A DNA stretch of 14,901 bases from assembly GCA_902797525.1 (NCBI GenBank), contig CADBSZ010000094.1, positions 1-14,901 of the forward strand, in the 5' to 3' direction. A program made the position numbers and the translations under genes. The notes under the pieces were generated by a model. That model worked only from the letters and a program-made list of their open reading frames with translations, did not search any database and was not told where the DNA came from. Of this stretch, positions 6,508 to 14,893 are shown piece by piece. Each line of letters starts with the position of its first letter. The first letter of the stretch is position 1. This stretch comes from an uncultured Ruminococcus sp. (GTDB lineage: Bacteria; Bacillota; Clostridia; Oscillospirales; Acutalibacteraceae).

Positions 6508-7196
6508 TGTCACTCTTTGTTTTGGGCGATTTACACCTTTCTCTGGGAGAAGATAAGCCCATGGATGTTTTTTCGGGCTGGAACGATTATGTTACACGGC
6601 TTGAAAACAACTGGCGCAGACTGATTACGGATGAAGACACGGTTGTGATTGCCGGCGATATTTCCTGGGCAATGAAGCTTGAGGAAACGCTGACAGACTT
6701 TCGCTTCATCCACAGCTTGCCCGGCAAAAAGCTTTTTCTCAAGGGCAACCACGATTACTGGTGGTCAACCAAGCGTAAAATGGATGATTATTTGCAGGAA
6801 AACCGACTCGACACGATTTCTATTCTCTTCAACAACGCTTATCTTGCAGATGGCTATGCTGTTTGCGGAACGCGTGGATGGTTTTTGGAAAACGATACGC
6901 CCGAGGACGTCAAGGTGCTCAACCGCGAGGTCGGCAGACTGCGCATGTCCCTTGAAGAAGCCAAAAAGCTCGGCGGCGAATTAGTTGTTTTTTTGCACTA
7001 TCCGCCGTATTATCGCGGGATTGAGTGCAGCGAAATCATGGATGTACTGCTTGAATACAACGTCAAAAAATGCTATTACGGTCACATCCACGGCAAAAAA
7101 AATTTCCGCTTAGCCTTTGAAGGCGAGTACAAAGGAATCGAATTTCGGCTGATTTCGTGTGATAAGGTAGAATTTACGCCTGTTTTAGTGAGATAA
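6507..7196 (+). CDS. Calcineurin-like metallophosphoesterase
   Basis: The 229-residue product has the full set of dimetal phosphoesterase motifs: Asp8 and His10 (GDLHLS), Asp51 (AGDISW), GNHD (80-83), His164 (LHYPP) and GHIH (192-195). It is soluble, with no signal peptide or membrane segment. The GDISWAM and KGNHDYWW variants recall a small bacterial and chlamydial subfamily of unknown substrate; that placement is tentative. The ATG at 6507 uses the last base of the thrC stop, so translation is probably coupled to thrC and the two likely share a transcript. The association with thrC does not by itself indicate a substrate. Confidence 0.9.
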   Translation: MSLFVLGDLHLSLGEDKPMDVFSGWNDYVTRLENNWRRLITDEDTVVIAGDISWAMKLEETLTDFRFIHSLPGKKLFLKGNHDYWWSTKRKMDDYLQENRLDTISILFNNAYLADGYAVCGTRGWFLENDTPEDVKVLNREVGRLRMSLEEAKKLGGELVVFLHYPPYYRGIECSEIMDVLLEYNVKKCYYGHIHGKKNFRLAFEGEYKGIEFRLISCDKVEFTPVLVR

Positions 7197-7200
7197 CACC

Positions 7201-7229
7201 TTGATTTCGGCGGAATTATATGTTACAAT
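7201..7229 (+). promoter_or_regulatory. SigA-type extended -10 promoter for tig
   Basis: TTGATT (7201-7206) and TACAAT (7224-7229) have 17-nt spacing, and a TGT at 7221-7223 gives an extended -10 element. The predicted start is near 7236, giving a leader of about 25 nt before tig. No CIRCE inverted repeat or CtsR-type heptad repeat is seen around it. Confidence 0.75.
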
Positions 7230-7260
7230 AAAGCGATATTTATAAATGGAGGAATTTAAA

Positions 7261-8541
7261 ATGGCACTTAAGGAATGTACTAAAAAAGAAGAAGCAAATT
7301 CATACGAGCTCGTCGTATTGGTTGACGGCGAGACCTTTGAAAAGGCAATCGACAAGGTATATAAGAAAGAAGTTAAGAAAATCAACATTCAGGGCTTCAG
7401 AAAGGGCAAAGCGCCCCGCAGAATCATCGAGAAGATGTACGGCACCGAGGTTTTCTATGACGACGCTATGCAGGAATGCTATCCCGACGCACTTTATGAC
7501 GCTGCAAAGGAAGCTGACGTAAAGATTGTCGCTGTTGAATCTTTGGAAGCAATCGAAGCAGGCAAGGAAGGCTTTACCTTCAAGGCTTCTGTTGTTGTTG
7601 AACCCACCATGGAAATCGACGGTTACAAGGGCGTTGAAATCGAGAAGAAGTCCACTGATGTCACCGACGAGCTGATTGAAAAGGAAATCGATCAGGTAAG
7701 AGAAAGAAATTCCCGCCTGGTTCCCGTTGAGGACAGAGCTGCCGAGAACGGCGATACCGCTGTTATCGACTTTGAAGGCTTTGTCGACGGCGTTGCTTTT
7801 GAAGGCGGCAAGGCTGAGGGCTACAACCTTTCTCTCGGTTCCGGCAACTTTATTCCCGGCTTTGAGGAACAGATTGTCGGCCATACCACCGGTGAGGAGT
7901 TTAGCATCAACGTCAAGTTCCCCGAGGACTATCAGGCAGAGGAGCTCAAGGGCAAGGACGCAGAGTTCAAGATTGTTCTCCACGAAATTAAAACCAAAGA
8001 GCTTCCCGAGTTTGACGATGAGTTTGTAAAGGACGTTTCCGACAAAGAAACCGTTGATGAATACAAGGAAGAACTGAAAGAAACCGTTTCCAAGCGTCTT
8101 GTTGATGAGGCGGAAAAGGACGTTGACGATCAGATTTCCGCAAAGCTGATGGAGCTGGTTCAGGGCGACATTCCCGAAGCAATGTATGAGAACCAGACCA
8201 ACGACATGGTTAGAGATTTTGAGATGCGCCTGCGTTCTCAGGGCATGGATATGCAGACTTATATGCAGTACATGGGCATGGACGTAAACGCGATTAAGGG
8301 TATGTACAGAGAAGAGGCGGAAAAGAGAGTAAAGCTCAGACTTGCTCTTGAAACCATCGCGAAGAAAGAAAACATCGAAGTAACCGAGGCCGACCTTGAG
8401 GATGAGTACAGCAAGATGGCTGAGGCATACAAGATGGATGCAGACAAGGTAAAGGCAGCTATTCCTGCCGAGTCCCTCTCCGAGGACGTTAAGGTTCAGA
8501 AGGCGCTTGACCTTGTAAAGAACAGCGCAGTAATTAAATAA
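7261..8541 (+). CDS. tig: Trigger factor (ribosome-associated chaperone and peptidyl-prolyl isomerase)
   Basis: Trigger factor docks on ribosomal protein L23 at the exit tunnel and shields nascent chains. The 426-residue product has the three expected parts. The ribosome-binding domain (about 1-115) carries the signature GFRKGKAPR starting at Gly45. An FKBP-type isomerase domain (about 150-245) follows, with [15 protein letters not shown] and [11 protein letters not shown]. The rest is a helical C-terminal domain rich in Lys and Glu. GGAGG (7248-7252) lies 8 nt before the ATG at 7261. An ATG at 7246 in the same frame overlaps that site and is rejected. The gene has its own promoter and heads the run tig-clpP-clpX-lon, which links folding and proteolysis. 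Codon use makes the opposite strand open over almost the whole gene; this is a shadow. Confidence 0.98.
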   Translation: MALKECTKKEEANSYELVVLVDGETFEKAIDKVYKKEVKKINIQGFRKGKAPRRIIEKMYGTEVFYDDAMQECYPDALYDAAKEADVKIVAVESLEAIEAGKEGFTFKASVVVEPTMEIDGYKGVEIEKKSTDVTDELIEKEIDQVRERNSRLVPVEDRAAENGDTAVIDFEGFVDGVAFEGGKAEGYNLSLGSGNFIPGFEEQIVGHTTGEEFSINVKFPEDYQAEELKGKDAEFKIVLHEIKTKELPEFDDEFVKDVSDKETVDEYKEELKETVSKRLVDEAEKDVDDQISAKLMELVQGDIPEAMYENQTNDMVRDFEMRLRSQGMDMQTYMQYMGMDVNAIKGMYREEAEKRVKLRLALETIAKKENIEVTEADLEDEYSKMAEAYKMDADKVKAAIPAESLSEDVKVQKALDLVKNSAVIK

Positions 8542-8591
8542 GAATATTATTTGATTTTCTGCCAACAACTAAACAGAAAGGTCTTGATATT

Positions 8592-9173
8592 ATGGCATTG
8601 GTACCCTATGTAGTTGAGCAAACCAACCGCGGCGAACGCTCCTATGATATTTATTCCCGTTTGTTAAACGACAGAATCGTTATGCTTAACGAAGAAGTCA
8701 ACAGCGCCAGCGCCAGCGTCGTTGTCGCTCAGCTTCTTTATCTTGAAAGTCAGGATCCTACCAAGGACATCAGTCTTTATATCAACAGCCCCGGCGGCAG
8801 TGTAACCGACGGCTTTGCTATTTATGACACCATGCAGTACATTAAGTGCGACGTTTCCACCATTTGCATGGGCATGGCAGCAAGCATGGGTGCGTTTCTG
8901 CTTTCCGCAGGCACCAAGGGCAAGCGTATTGCGCTGCCCAACAGCACCATTATGATTCATCAGCCTCTCGGCGGCTACAAGGGCCAGGCGACCGATATGG
9001 AAATCCATACCAGATATATGCTTGACATCAAAGCGCGTCTGAACCAAATTCTGTCCGAAAACACCGGAAAGCCGTTGGATATTATCAAAAACGACACTGA
9101 GCGCGACAACTTTATGACCGCGCAGCAGGCGCTTGAATACGGCTTGATTGACAAGGTGATTGATAAAAGATAA
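8592..9173 (+). CDS. clpP: ATP-dependent Clp protease proteolytic subunit
   Basis: ClpP is the serine protease core of ClpXP (and ClpCP where ClpC exists); two heptameric rings enclose the active sites. The 193 residues match the family length. The catalytic triad is Ser98 (GMAASMGAF), His123 (IMIHQPLGG) and Asp172 (ERDNFM), at exactly the positions used in Staphylococcus ClpP. The N-terminus [22 protein letters not shown] is typical; a short propeptide may be removed. AAAGG (8577-8581) lies 10 nt before the ATG. It sits partly in a weak stem formed by 8555-8561 and 8574-8580, which might lower initiation. clpX starts 14 nt after the stop, so the two are co-expressed. No CtsR heptads or clear promoter are visible in the 50-nt gap after tig. 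Confidence 0.98.
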   Translation: MALVPYVVEQTNRGERSYDIYSRLLNDRIVMLNEEVNSASASVVVAQLLYLESQDPTKDISLYINSPGGSVTDGFAIYDTMQYIKCDVSTICMGMAASMGAFLLSAGTKGKRIALPNSTIMIHQPLGGYKGQATDMEIHTRYMLDIKARLNQILSENTGKPLDIIKNDTERDNFMTAQQALEYGLIDKVIDKR

Positions 9174-9187
9174 GGTGAGGGACACTC

Positions 9188-10522
9188 ATGGCTAACAAAA
9201 ACAACGACAAGGAGATTTACTGCTCATTTTGCGGCAAACCGCAGGACATGGTTTTGCGCATGATTGCAGGCAACGGCGCCTATATTTGCGACCGCTGCGT
9301 TGATCTCTGTATGAATATACTTGAGCAGTCAGGCGAGGTGGAGCGCGAGCGTTTTGAACGCGAATCCTTGGCTCCCCAAGCGCCGGACACTTCAATTGCC
9401 GAACTTTTAAAGCCAAAAGAAATCAAGGCGATTCTTGATGAATATGTTATCGGTCAGGACGCGGCAAAGGTAACGCTCAGCGTTGCGGTGTATAAGCACT
9501 ACAAGCGCGCGTTCGCCAATGACGACACCATAGATTTTGCCAAAAGCAACGTGCTTTTGCTGGGACCCACCGGCGTGGGCAAAACCCTGCTCGCTCAAAC
9601 GCTTGCGAAGGCGCTTGACGTTCCCTTTGCAATTGCGGACGCCACCACGCTCACCGAGGCCGGATATGTCGGCGAGGATGTGGAAAACATCCTTTTAAAG
9701 CTGATTCAGGCGGCGGATTATGACATCGAGCGTGCGCAGCGCGGCATTATCTATATTGATGAAATTGATAAAATAGCCCGAAAATCCGAGAACCCATCCA
9801 TTACCCGCGATGTCAGCGGCGAGGGCGTTCAGCAGGCGCTCCTCAAAATTGTCGAAGGCACCGTAGCAAATGTTCCTCCGCAGGGCGGCAGAAAGCATCC
9901 TCAGCAGGAATTTTTGCAGGTCGATACCAAAAACATTCTTTTTATCTGCGGCGGAGCGTTTGACGGTTTGGAAAAAATCGTCGAAAAGCGCAAGGGCAAC
10001 TCCGTTATCGGTTTTGAATCTTTGATTCAGTCAAAGGTTCAGCTCGATTCCACCGACTGGATGAAGGACGTCACCGCTCACGACTTGGTGAAATACGGCA
10101 TTATCCCCGAGCTTATCGGCAGACTGCCTGTTATCACTGCTCTCAGCGGACTCGACACCGACGCGCTGATTAAAATTCTGACCGTTCCGAAAAACTCCAT
10201 TGTCGCCCAGTATAAGCGCTTGTTTGAACTTGATGATGTAGAGTTGTATTTCGAGGACGAAGCGCTCAGGGCAATTGCCGAAAAAGCGCAGGAGCAGCGC
10301 ACCGGCGCGCGCGGTTTGCGCGGCATTATGGAGGGAATTCTCACTAATCTGATGTTTGAAACTCCGTCCGACAACTCAATTGAGAAAATCATTATCACGA
10401 AAGAAGTTGTCACCGACGGCGCGCTTCCTCAGATTTCACACAGAAAGGAAAAGCCGTCCTTTCCCGTAAAAGTATCAAAGAAGGAGCTTGGCAAGCGAAA
10501 TAAGCGCAGCTCAGCTTCCTGA
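9188..10522 (+). CDS. clpX: ClpX, AAA+ unfoldase of the ClpXP protease
   Basis: ClpX recognises, unfolds and threads substrates into ClpP. The 444-residue product starts with a C4 zinc-binding domain (Cys12, Cys15, Cys34, Cys37) that binds adaptors and substrates. The AAA+ module has Walker A GPTGVGKT (126-133), the pore loop GYVGED (159-164), Walker B IIYIDEID (187-194), an RKH loop (235-237), and a sensor-2 GAR at 373-375. The ClpP-docking tripeptide IGF lies at 274-276, so this is a ClpP partner rather than an HslU-type protein. AAGGTGAGG (9172-9180) lies 7 nt before the ATG. The basic, Ser-rich C-terminal tail (about 418-444) is not conserved. A small hairpin with a short T tract follows the stop. 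Confidence 0.98.
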   Translation: MANKNNDKEIYCSFCGKPQDMVLRMIAGNGAYICDRCVDLCMNILEQSGEVERERFERESLAPQAPDTSIAELLKPKEIKAILDEYVIGQDAAKVTLSVAVYKHYKRAFANDDTIDFAKSNVLLLGPTGVGKTLLAQTLAKALDVPFAIADATTLTEAGYVGEDVENILLKLIQAADYDIERAQRGIIYIDEIDKIARKSENPSITRDVSGEGVQQALLKIVEGTVANVPPQGGRKHPQQEFLQVDTKNILFICGGAFDGLEKIVEKRKGNSVIGFESLIQSKVQLDSTDWMKDVTAHDLVKYGIIPELIGRLPVITALSGLDTDALIKILTVPKNSIVAQYKRLFELDDVELYFEDEALRAIAEKAQEQRTGARGLRGIMEGILTNLMFETPSDNSIEKIIITKEVVTDGALPQISHRKEKPSFPVKVSKKELGKRNKRSSAS

Positions 10523-10534
10523 TGACAGAATCCT

Positions 10535-10557
10535 AAGCAGTAGGAAATACTGCTTTT
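10535..10557 (+). terminator. Weak terminator-like hairpin after clpX
   Basis: AAGCAGTA (10535-10542) pairs perfectly with TACTGCTT (10548-10555) around GGAAA, and the T run continues only to 10557. An 8-bp stem with three G-C pairs and four Ts predicts weak or partial termination between clpX and lon. Confidence 0.5.
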
Positions 10558-10602
10558 CGGGCGATACTGCATAGCGGCTCATGCCGAAGTGCGTATTGCC
10601 CG
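10558..10602 (+). promoter_or_regulatory. Large imperfect hairpin in the clpX-lon gap
   Basis: The arms 10558-10567 and 10593-10602 (CGGGCGATAC with GTATTGCCCG) form 10 pairs. After a one-base bulge there are three more pairs (10569-10571 with 10590-10592). A symmetric internal loop then leads to an inner CGGC-TCAT-GCCG stem-loop (10575-10586), giving 17 pairs in 45 nt. It lies 42 nt before the lon ATG and is followed by an AT-rich stretch (ATTCATTTTTATT). It could be a second terminator, an RNA-stability element, a lon leader structure or a copy of a dispersed palindromic repeat; the sequence alone does not decide. Confidence 0.5.
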
Positions 10603-10644
10603 ATTCATTTTTATTCTATATGCATACATACGAAAGGTATCAAA

Positions 10645-12969
10645 ATGGAGATTAACAATAACAATACGCTCACGCTTCCGGTGTTGCCCCTGCGCGGCAT
10701 GGTGGTGTTTCCTAAGGCTGTCATTCATTTTGACGTTGGCAGAAAGCACAGCATCGCCGCTATTAACAAGGCGATGAAGGAAGACCAGCTGATTTTCCTT
10801 GCAGCGCAAAAGGATCCCGTTGTCAACGAGCCAAAGTTGATTGATTTATATAAAATCGGTGTTGTCGCCAAAATCGCCCAGGTTTTAAAGCAGCCCGACG
10901 ATGTGACGCGCGTGGTGCTTGAGGGCAAATATCGCGCTAAAATCGAGGCTCCGGTGTTTGATTCAAAGCTCACGCTTGCCGAGGTTACGCCGATTCCCGA
11001 AGCGAAAACGCCGTTGACCACTGCCGATGTGGCAATGATTCGCTCCGTAAAAAACCAGTTTGAAAAATACATGGACGTCACTGCCAAAATTCCGCCTGAT
11101 ATTATCTTCAAGGTTGCGCTTTGCAAATATCCCGGCGAGCTGGCGGATTACATCACCTCAACCATGTTCCTTGACTATCAAACCAAGCAGAGTATTCTCG
11201 AGATTCTTAACCCGTCATCCCGTCTTGAAACGGTTTTGGACGTACTGATTGACGAAACCTACATCAGTAAGCTTGAACATGAAATTGAGCTGAAGGCAAA
11301 GGGCAGAATTGACGAGAACCAGCAGATTTACTTTCTGCGCGAGCAAAAACGTGCGATTGAGGAGCAGTTAGGGGAGGAGGACGACCCGGCAGCAGACGCA
11401 GAGGATTATGCAGATAAGATTGAAAAACTCAATCTGGATTCCAAAACCGAGGAAGCGCTCTTTAAGGAATGTCGCAAGCTGATGAAAATGCCCTACGGCA
11501 GCCAGGAAGCGTCTGTTATCCGCACCTATCTTGACACGGTTCTCGACTTGCCGTGGCACAAGTCCACTGAGGACAAGATTGTTCTTCCGAAAATCCGAAA
11601 GGAGCTTGATAAAAGTCACTTCGGACTGGAGAAAATTAAGGACAGAATTATTGAACAGCTTGCAGTTCGCAAGCTCAGCGACAAACAAAAAGGGCAAATC
11701 CTTTGCCTTGTCGGCCCTCCGGGCGTCGGCAAAACATCTATCGCGCAGTCAATTGCCAAGGCTATCGGCAGAAACAGCCAGCGTATTGCGCTCGGCGGCG
11801 TCAAGGACGAGGCTGAAATCCGCGGACACCGCCGTACATACATCGGCTCCATGCCGGGCAGAATTATGAATGCGGTCATTAACGCGGAGTCCAATAATCC
11901 GCTTTTGATTCTCGATGAAATCGACAAGCTCGCCGCCGACTATAAGGGCGACCCCACTTCCGCGCTTCTTGAAGTGCTTGATATTGAGCAAAACAACAAG
12001 TTTGTCGACCATTATATTGACGTTCCGTTTGATTTGTCAAACGTGATGTTTATCACAACTGCCAATGATTTGTCAGCCATTCCGGCGCCGCTTCGTGACA
12101 GAATGGAAATCATCGAGTTGAACAGCTACACTCGTGAAGAAAAGTTCCATATCGCCAAAAAGCATTTGATTCCCAAGCAATTGGAACAATGCGGATTTTC
12201 TTCTAAAGAAATAAAATTCACCCCAAAGGCGGTTTACGCACTGATTGATTTCTATACAAGCGAAGCAGGCGTGCGCACTTTGGAGCGTGAAATCGCGTCT
12301 ATCCTCAGAAAGTGCGCCGTTAAAAAGCTCGACGGCGAGGCGGAAACCTTTAAAATCGACGACAAAGCGGTTGAAGAATTCCTCGGCAACAAGAAATTTT
12401 TGCCCGACGCGCTGTCCAAAAAGGATGAGGTTGGCGTCGTCAACGGCCTTGCGTGGACGTCTGTCGGCGGCGAGCTGCTGCCGATTGAGGTCGCGGTTAT
12501 GGACGGCACCGGCAAGGTGGTGCTTACCGGCTCGCTCGGCGACGTTATGCAGGAAAGCGCCAAGGCGGCAATTACCTGTATCCGCAGTCATGCCAAGGCG
12601 CTTGGTATTGACAGCGATTTCTATAAAACCAAGGATATTCATATCCACGCTCCCGAGGGTGCGGTTCCCAAGGACGGCCCTTCGGCAGGTATCACCATGG
12701 CAACTGCCATTTATTCCGCGTTGTCTGCAAAGCCCGTTCGTCATGATGTTGCCATGACAGGAGAAATCACTCTGCGCGGCAAGGTGCTGCCGATTGGCGG
12801 TTTGAAAGAAAAAAGCATGGCGGCATATAAAAACGGCATTGACACCGTGTTTATTCCCAAGCAGAACGAGCGCGACATCAGCGAGTTTGATGAAGCGGTT
12901 AAAAGCAAGGTTCACTTTGTTGCCGTTGAGGATTTCACTGAGGTTATTTCGGGCGCAACCGCTCAGTAA
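10645..12969 (+). CDS. lon: ATP-dependent Lon protease (LonA type)
   Basis: Lon degrades misfolded and specific regulatory proteins in the cytosol as a hexamer. The 774-residue product has the full LonA layout. The N-terminal LON substrate domain (about 8-205) begins LTLPVLPLRGMVVFP. A coiled linker (about 205-300) includes REQKRAIEEQLGEEDD. The AAA+ module has Walker A GPPGVGKT (357-364) and Walker B LLILDEID (420-427). The C-terminal protease domain has catalytic Ser680 (KDGPSAG) and Lys723 (GGLKEKSMAA), 43 residues apart as in E. coli Lon. There is no membrane segment, so it is not LonB. AAAGG (10633-10637) lies 7 nt before the ATG. In Bacillus, lonB sits between clpX and lonA; here that position holds only hairpins. 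engB follows after 9 nt. Confidence 0.98.
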   Translation: MEINNNNTLTLPVLPLRGMVVFPKAVIHFDVGRKHSIAAINKAMKEDQLIFLAAQKDPVVNEPKLIDLYKIGVVAKIAQVLKQPDDVTRVVLEGKYRAKIEAPVFDSKLTLAEVTPIPEAKTPLTTADVAMIRSVKNQFEKYMDVTAKIPPDIIFKVALCKYPGELADYITSTMFLDYQTKQSILEILNPSSRLETVLDVLIDETYISKLEHEIELKAKGRIDENQQIYFLREQKRAIEEQLGEEDDPAADAEDYADKIEKLNLDSKTEEALFKECRKLMKMPYGSQEASVIRTYLDTVLDLPWHKSTEDKIVLPKIRKELDKSHFGLEKIKDRIIEQLAVRKLSDKQKGQILCLVGPPGVGKTSIAQSIAKAIGRNSQRIALGGVKDEAEIRGHRRTYIGSMPGRIMNAVINAESNNPLLILDEIDKLAADYKGDPTSALLEVLDIEQNNKFVDHYIDVPFDLSNVMFITTANDLSAIPAPLRDRMEIIELNSYTREEKFHIAKKHLIPKQLEQCGFSSKEIKFTPKAVYALIDFYTSEAGVRTLEREIASILRKCAVKKLDGEAETFKIDDKAVEEFLGNKKFLPDALSKKDEVGVVNGLAWTSVGGELLPIEVAVMDGTGKVVLTGSLGDVMQESAKAAITCIRSHAKALGIDSDFYKTKDIHIHAPEGAVPKDGPSAGITMATAIYSALSAKPVRHDVAMTGEITLRGKVLPIGGLKEKSMAAYKNGIDTVFIPKQNERDISEFDEAVKSKVHFVAVEDFTEVISGATAQ

Positions 12970-12978
12970 GGGGTTCTT

Positions 12979-13569
12979 ATGAATTTTAATGAAGTACAAT
13001 TTGAGTTTGCCGCAGGCGCTGTGAAGCAGCTGCCGCCATCGGATTTGCCCGAAATCGTTTTTTCGGGACATTCCAACGTCGGCAAATCCTCGTTGATTAA
13101 TAAGCTGGTACAGCGCAAGGCGCTGGCGCGCGTCAGCGCTCAGCCGGGCAAAACCGCCACCATCAACTTCTATCGCTTAAAGGAATTTCGCATGGTTGAC
13201 TTGCCGGGCTACGGTTACGCCAAGGTTTCCAAGGCGGAAAAGGAACGTTGGGCAAGTCTTGTGGAGGGTTATCTGTCCGCTCAGCGCAATATCAAGCTGA
13301 TTGTGCAGATTATCGACATCCGTCACAAGCCCACCAAGGACGATTACGACATGCTGACGTTTCTTTATAACAGCAACGCGCCCTTTGTCATTGTCCTGAC
13401 GAAAAAGGACAAGCTGAAAAAGACCGCTTATGAAAAGCGGATTGATGAAGTATTAGATGAGCTTCAGGAATATGAGGGGATTCAATTGATTCCGTTTTCC
13501 GCCATTGACGGAAGCGGAGTCGATGATATCAAAGAGGTTATTGAGGAATATATCACAGAGGAGGAATAA
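12979..13569 (+). CDS. engB: Ribosome biogenesis GTPase EngB/YsxC (YihA family)
   Basis: YsxC is an essential GTPase in Bacillus that takes part in late 50S assembly. The 196 residues match the family. G motifs occur in normal order: G1 GHSNVGKS (30-37), the GKTATINFY switch I region (58-65), G3 DLPGYGYA (74-81), G4 TKKD (141-144) and G5 SAI (174-176). AAGGGG (12968-12973), overlapping the lon stop, lies 5 nt before the ATG. The lon-ysxC pairing is conserved in Firmicutes. lysA begins 3 nt after the stop, and its ribosome binding site lies within the last engB codons, so the two are very likely co-translated. The gene symbol is ysxC in Bacillus. Confidence 0.96.
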   Translation: MNFNEVQFEFAAGAVKQLPPSDLPEIVFSGHSNVGKSSLINKLVQRKALARVSAQPGKTATINFYRLKEFRMVDLPGYGYAKVSKAEKERWASLVEGYLSAQRNIKLIVQIIDIRHKPTKDDYDMLTFLYNSNAPFVIVLTKKDKLKKTAYEKRIDEVLDELQEYEGIQLIPFSAIDGSGVDDIKEVIEEYITEEE

Positions 13570-13572
13570 AAC

Positions 13573-14850
13573 GTGGAGAAAAAGCCGTTTCTCACGCTCG
13601 AACAGGTGCAGGATATTATCAAAGATGTTCCAACGCCGTTCCATATTTATGACGAAAAGGGGATAAGGGAAAACGCGCGTGCGCTGAACAAGGCATTTAG
13701 CTGGAACAAAGGCTACAAGGAGTATTTTGCCGTGAAGGCGACTCCGAATCCGTATTTGATGAAAATTTTGCAGGAAGAGGGCTGCGGCATGGATTGCTCG
13801 TCCTACACCGAGCTGATGCTGTGTGAGTCCTGCGGTATTACCGGCAGCGACATTATGTTCAGCTCCAACGTAACTCCCGTTGAGGATATGAAGAAAGCCT
13901 ATGATTTGGGCGCGAATATCAACCTCGATGATTACACCCATGTAGAATTCATCAAAAAGGTTTGCGGGGTACCAAAAACCATTTGTTGTCGCTACAATCC
14001 GGGCGGAGTTTTCAAGCTCGGCGACAGCAAGGACAAGGTACAGGTCATGGACAATCCCGGCGAATCAAAATACGGCATGACCGAAGAACAGATGGAAAAG
14101 GCATTTGTCGAGCTGAAAGCGGCAGGCGCCGAAGAATTTGGTATTCACGCGTTTTTGGCGTCCAACACGGTTTCCAACGATTATTATCCTGAGCTTGCTT
14201 CCATTCTCTTCAAGCTCGCGGTACGCCTGCGCAACAAAACAGGCGTACATATCAAGTTTATTAATCTTTCCGGCGGCGTAGGCGTTGACTACAAGCCTGA
14301 GGACAGCAAAAATGATATTGCAGTTATCGGCGAGGGTGTTCACCGTAAATTTGATGAAATCCTCGTTCCGGCCGGCATGGGCGATGTTGAAATCTATACC
14401 GAGCTTGGCAGATATATGCTTGCACCCTACGGCGCGTTGGTTGCCACTGCGATTCATGAAAAGCATATTTATAAGGATTACATCGGTCTTGACGCGTGCG
14501 CGGCAAATCTGATGCGTCCGGCTATGTACGGCTCCTACCATCACATCACTGTGCTCGGCAAGGAAAACGCCCCCTGTGACCATAAATATGATGTAACCGG
14601 CGGTCTGTGTGAGAATAACGACAAGTTCGCCATTGACCGCATGCTTCCGAAAATCGACATGGGAGATATTCTTTATATCCATGACGCCGGCGCGCACGGT
14701 TTTTCCATGGGCTATAACTACAACGGCAAGCTCAGAAGCGCCGAGGTGCTTTTCTGCGAGGATGGCTCTCACAAACTGATTCGCCGCGCGGAAACCCCCA
14801 AGGACTACTTTGCAACCTTCGATTTTTCGGAGTTTGAATTCACCGAATAA
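13573..14850 (+). CDS. lysA: Diaminopimelate decarboxylase-like PLP enzyme (fold type III)
   Basis: LysA removes CO2 from meso-diaminopimelate to give L-lysine, using pyridoxal phosphate on an alanine-racemase-like barrel. The 425 residues fit the family. The PLP lysine is Lys55 (YFAVKATPNP), His192 (GIHAFLASN) stacks on the cofactor, the phosphate-binding glycines are in LSGGVGVDY (232-240), and the partner-subunit Cys346 is in GGLCENND. Tyr381 (GYNYNG) sits in the usual C-terminal position. Two motifs differ from the commonly described forms: ELGR (277-280) replaces EPGR, and CENND replaces CESGD. This marks a divergent clade, which I recall from Clostridia. The start is GTG at 13573, with AGGAGG (13559-13564) 8 nt upstream. 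There is no room for a lysine riboswitch; expression depends on the upstream genes. Other fold-III amino-acid decarboxylases remain possible. Confidence 0.87.
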   Translation: MEKKPFLTLEQVQDIIKDVPTPFHIYDEKGIRENARALNKAFSWNKGYKEYFAVKATPNPYLMKILQEEGCGMDCSSYTELMLCESCGITGSDIMFSSNVTPVEDMKKAYDLGANINLDDYTHVEFIKKVCGVPKTICCRYNPGGVFKLGDSKDKVQVMDNPGESKYGMTEEQMEKAFVELKAAGAEEFGIHAFLASNTVSNDYYPELASILFKLAVRLRNKTGVHIKFINLSGGVGVDYKPEDSKNDIAVIGEGVHRKFDEILVPAGMGDVEIYTELGRYMLAPYGALVATAIHEKHIYKDYIGLDACAANLMRPAMYGSYHHITVLGKENAPCDHKYDVTGGLCENNDKFAIDRMLPKIDMGDILYIHDAGAHGFSMGYNYNGKLRSAEVLFCEDGSHKLIRRAETPKDYFATFDFSEFEFTE

Positions 14851-14855
14851 CAGAC

Positions 14856-14883
14856 AGAGGCAGACAATCGTCTGCCTCTTTTT
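14856..14883 (+). terminator. Strong intrinsic terminator after lysA
   Basis: A perfect 10-bp stem, AGAGGCAGAC (14856-14865) with GTCTGCCTCT (14870-14879), encloses an AATC loop and is followed by T's to 14883. It starts 5 nt after the lysA stop and ends the tig-to-lysA gene run. Confidence 0.93.
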
Positions 14884-14884
14884 A

Positions 14885-14893
14885 TGGTAAAAT
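14885..14893 (+). promoter_or_regulatory. Possible extended -10 promoter for a gene beyond the window
   Basis: TGG followed by TAAAAT (14888-14893) resembles an extended -10 element. The expected -35 position falls in the lysA terminator and does not match consensus, so support is weak. Confidence 0.25.

Noticed and set aside
7300..8568. A 422-codon open frame on the minus strand across tig
   Set aside because: It mirrors tig almost end to end, has a low-complexity hydrophobic composition with no recognisable domain, and arises from tig codon use.
8542..8591. Possible CtsR or CIRCE heat-shock operator before clpP
   Set aside because: No GGTCAAA-type heptad repeat and no TTAGCACTC inverted repeat is present here, before tig or before lon.
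8703..8720. Short tandem repeat AGCGCC AGCGCC AGCGTC in clpP
   Set aside because: It encodes the Ser-Ala-Ser-Ala-Ser stretch of the ClpP family ([11 protein letters not shown]) and is too short to be a separate element.
10596..10624. A lon promoter formed by TTGCCC and TATGCA or TATATG
   Set aside because: The -35 box lies in the 3' arm of the large hairpin and the -10 candidates match poorly, so it is not called.
12073..13071. A 332-codon open frame on the minus strand across lon and the start of engB
   Set aside because: It runs through the Lon protease domain coding region, shows no family features and has no credible promoter or ribosome binding site.
13567..13575. Lysine riboswitch before lysA
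   Set aside because: Only three bases separate engB and lysA, so there is no space for one.
14065..14772. A 235-codon open frame on the minus strand inside lysA
   Set aside because: It overlaps the conserved catalytic region of lysA and has no recognisable product.
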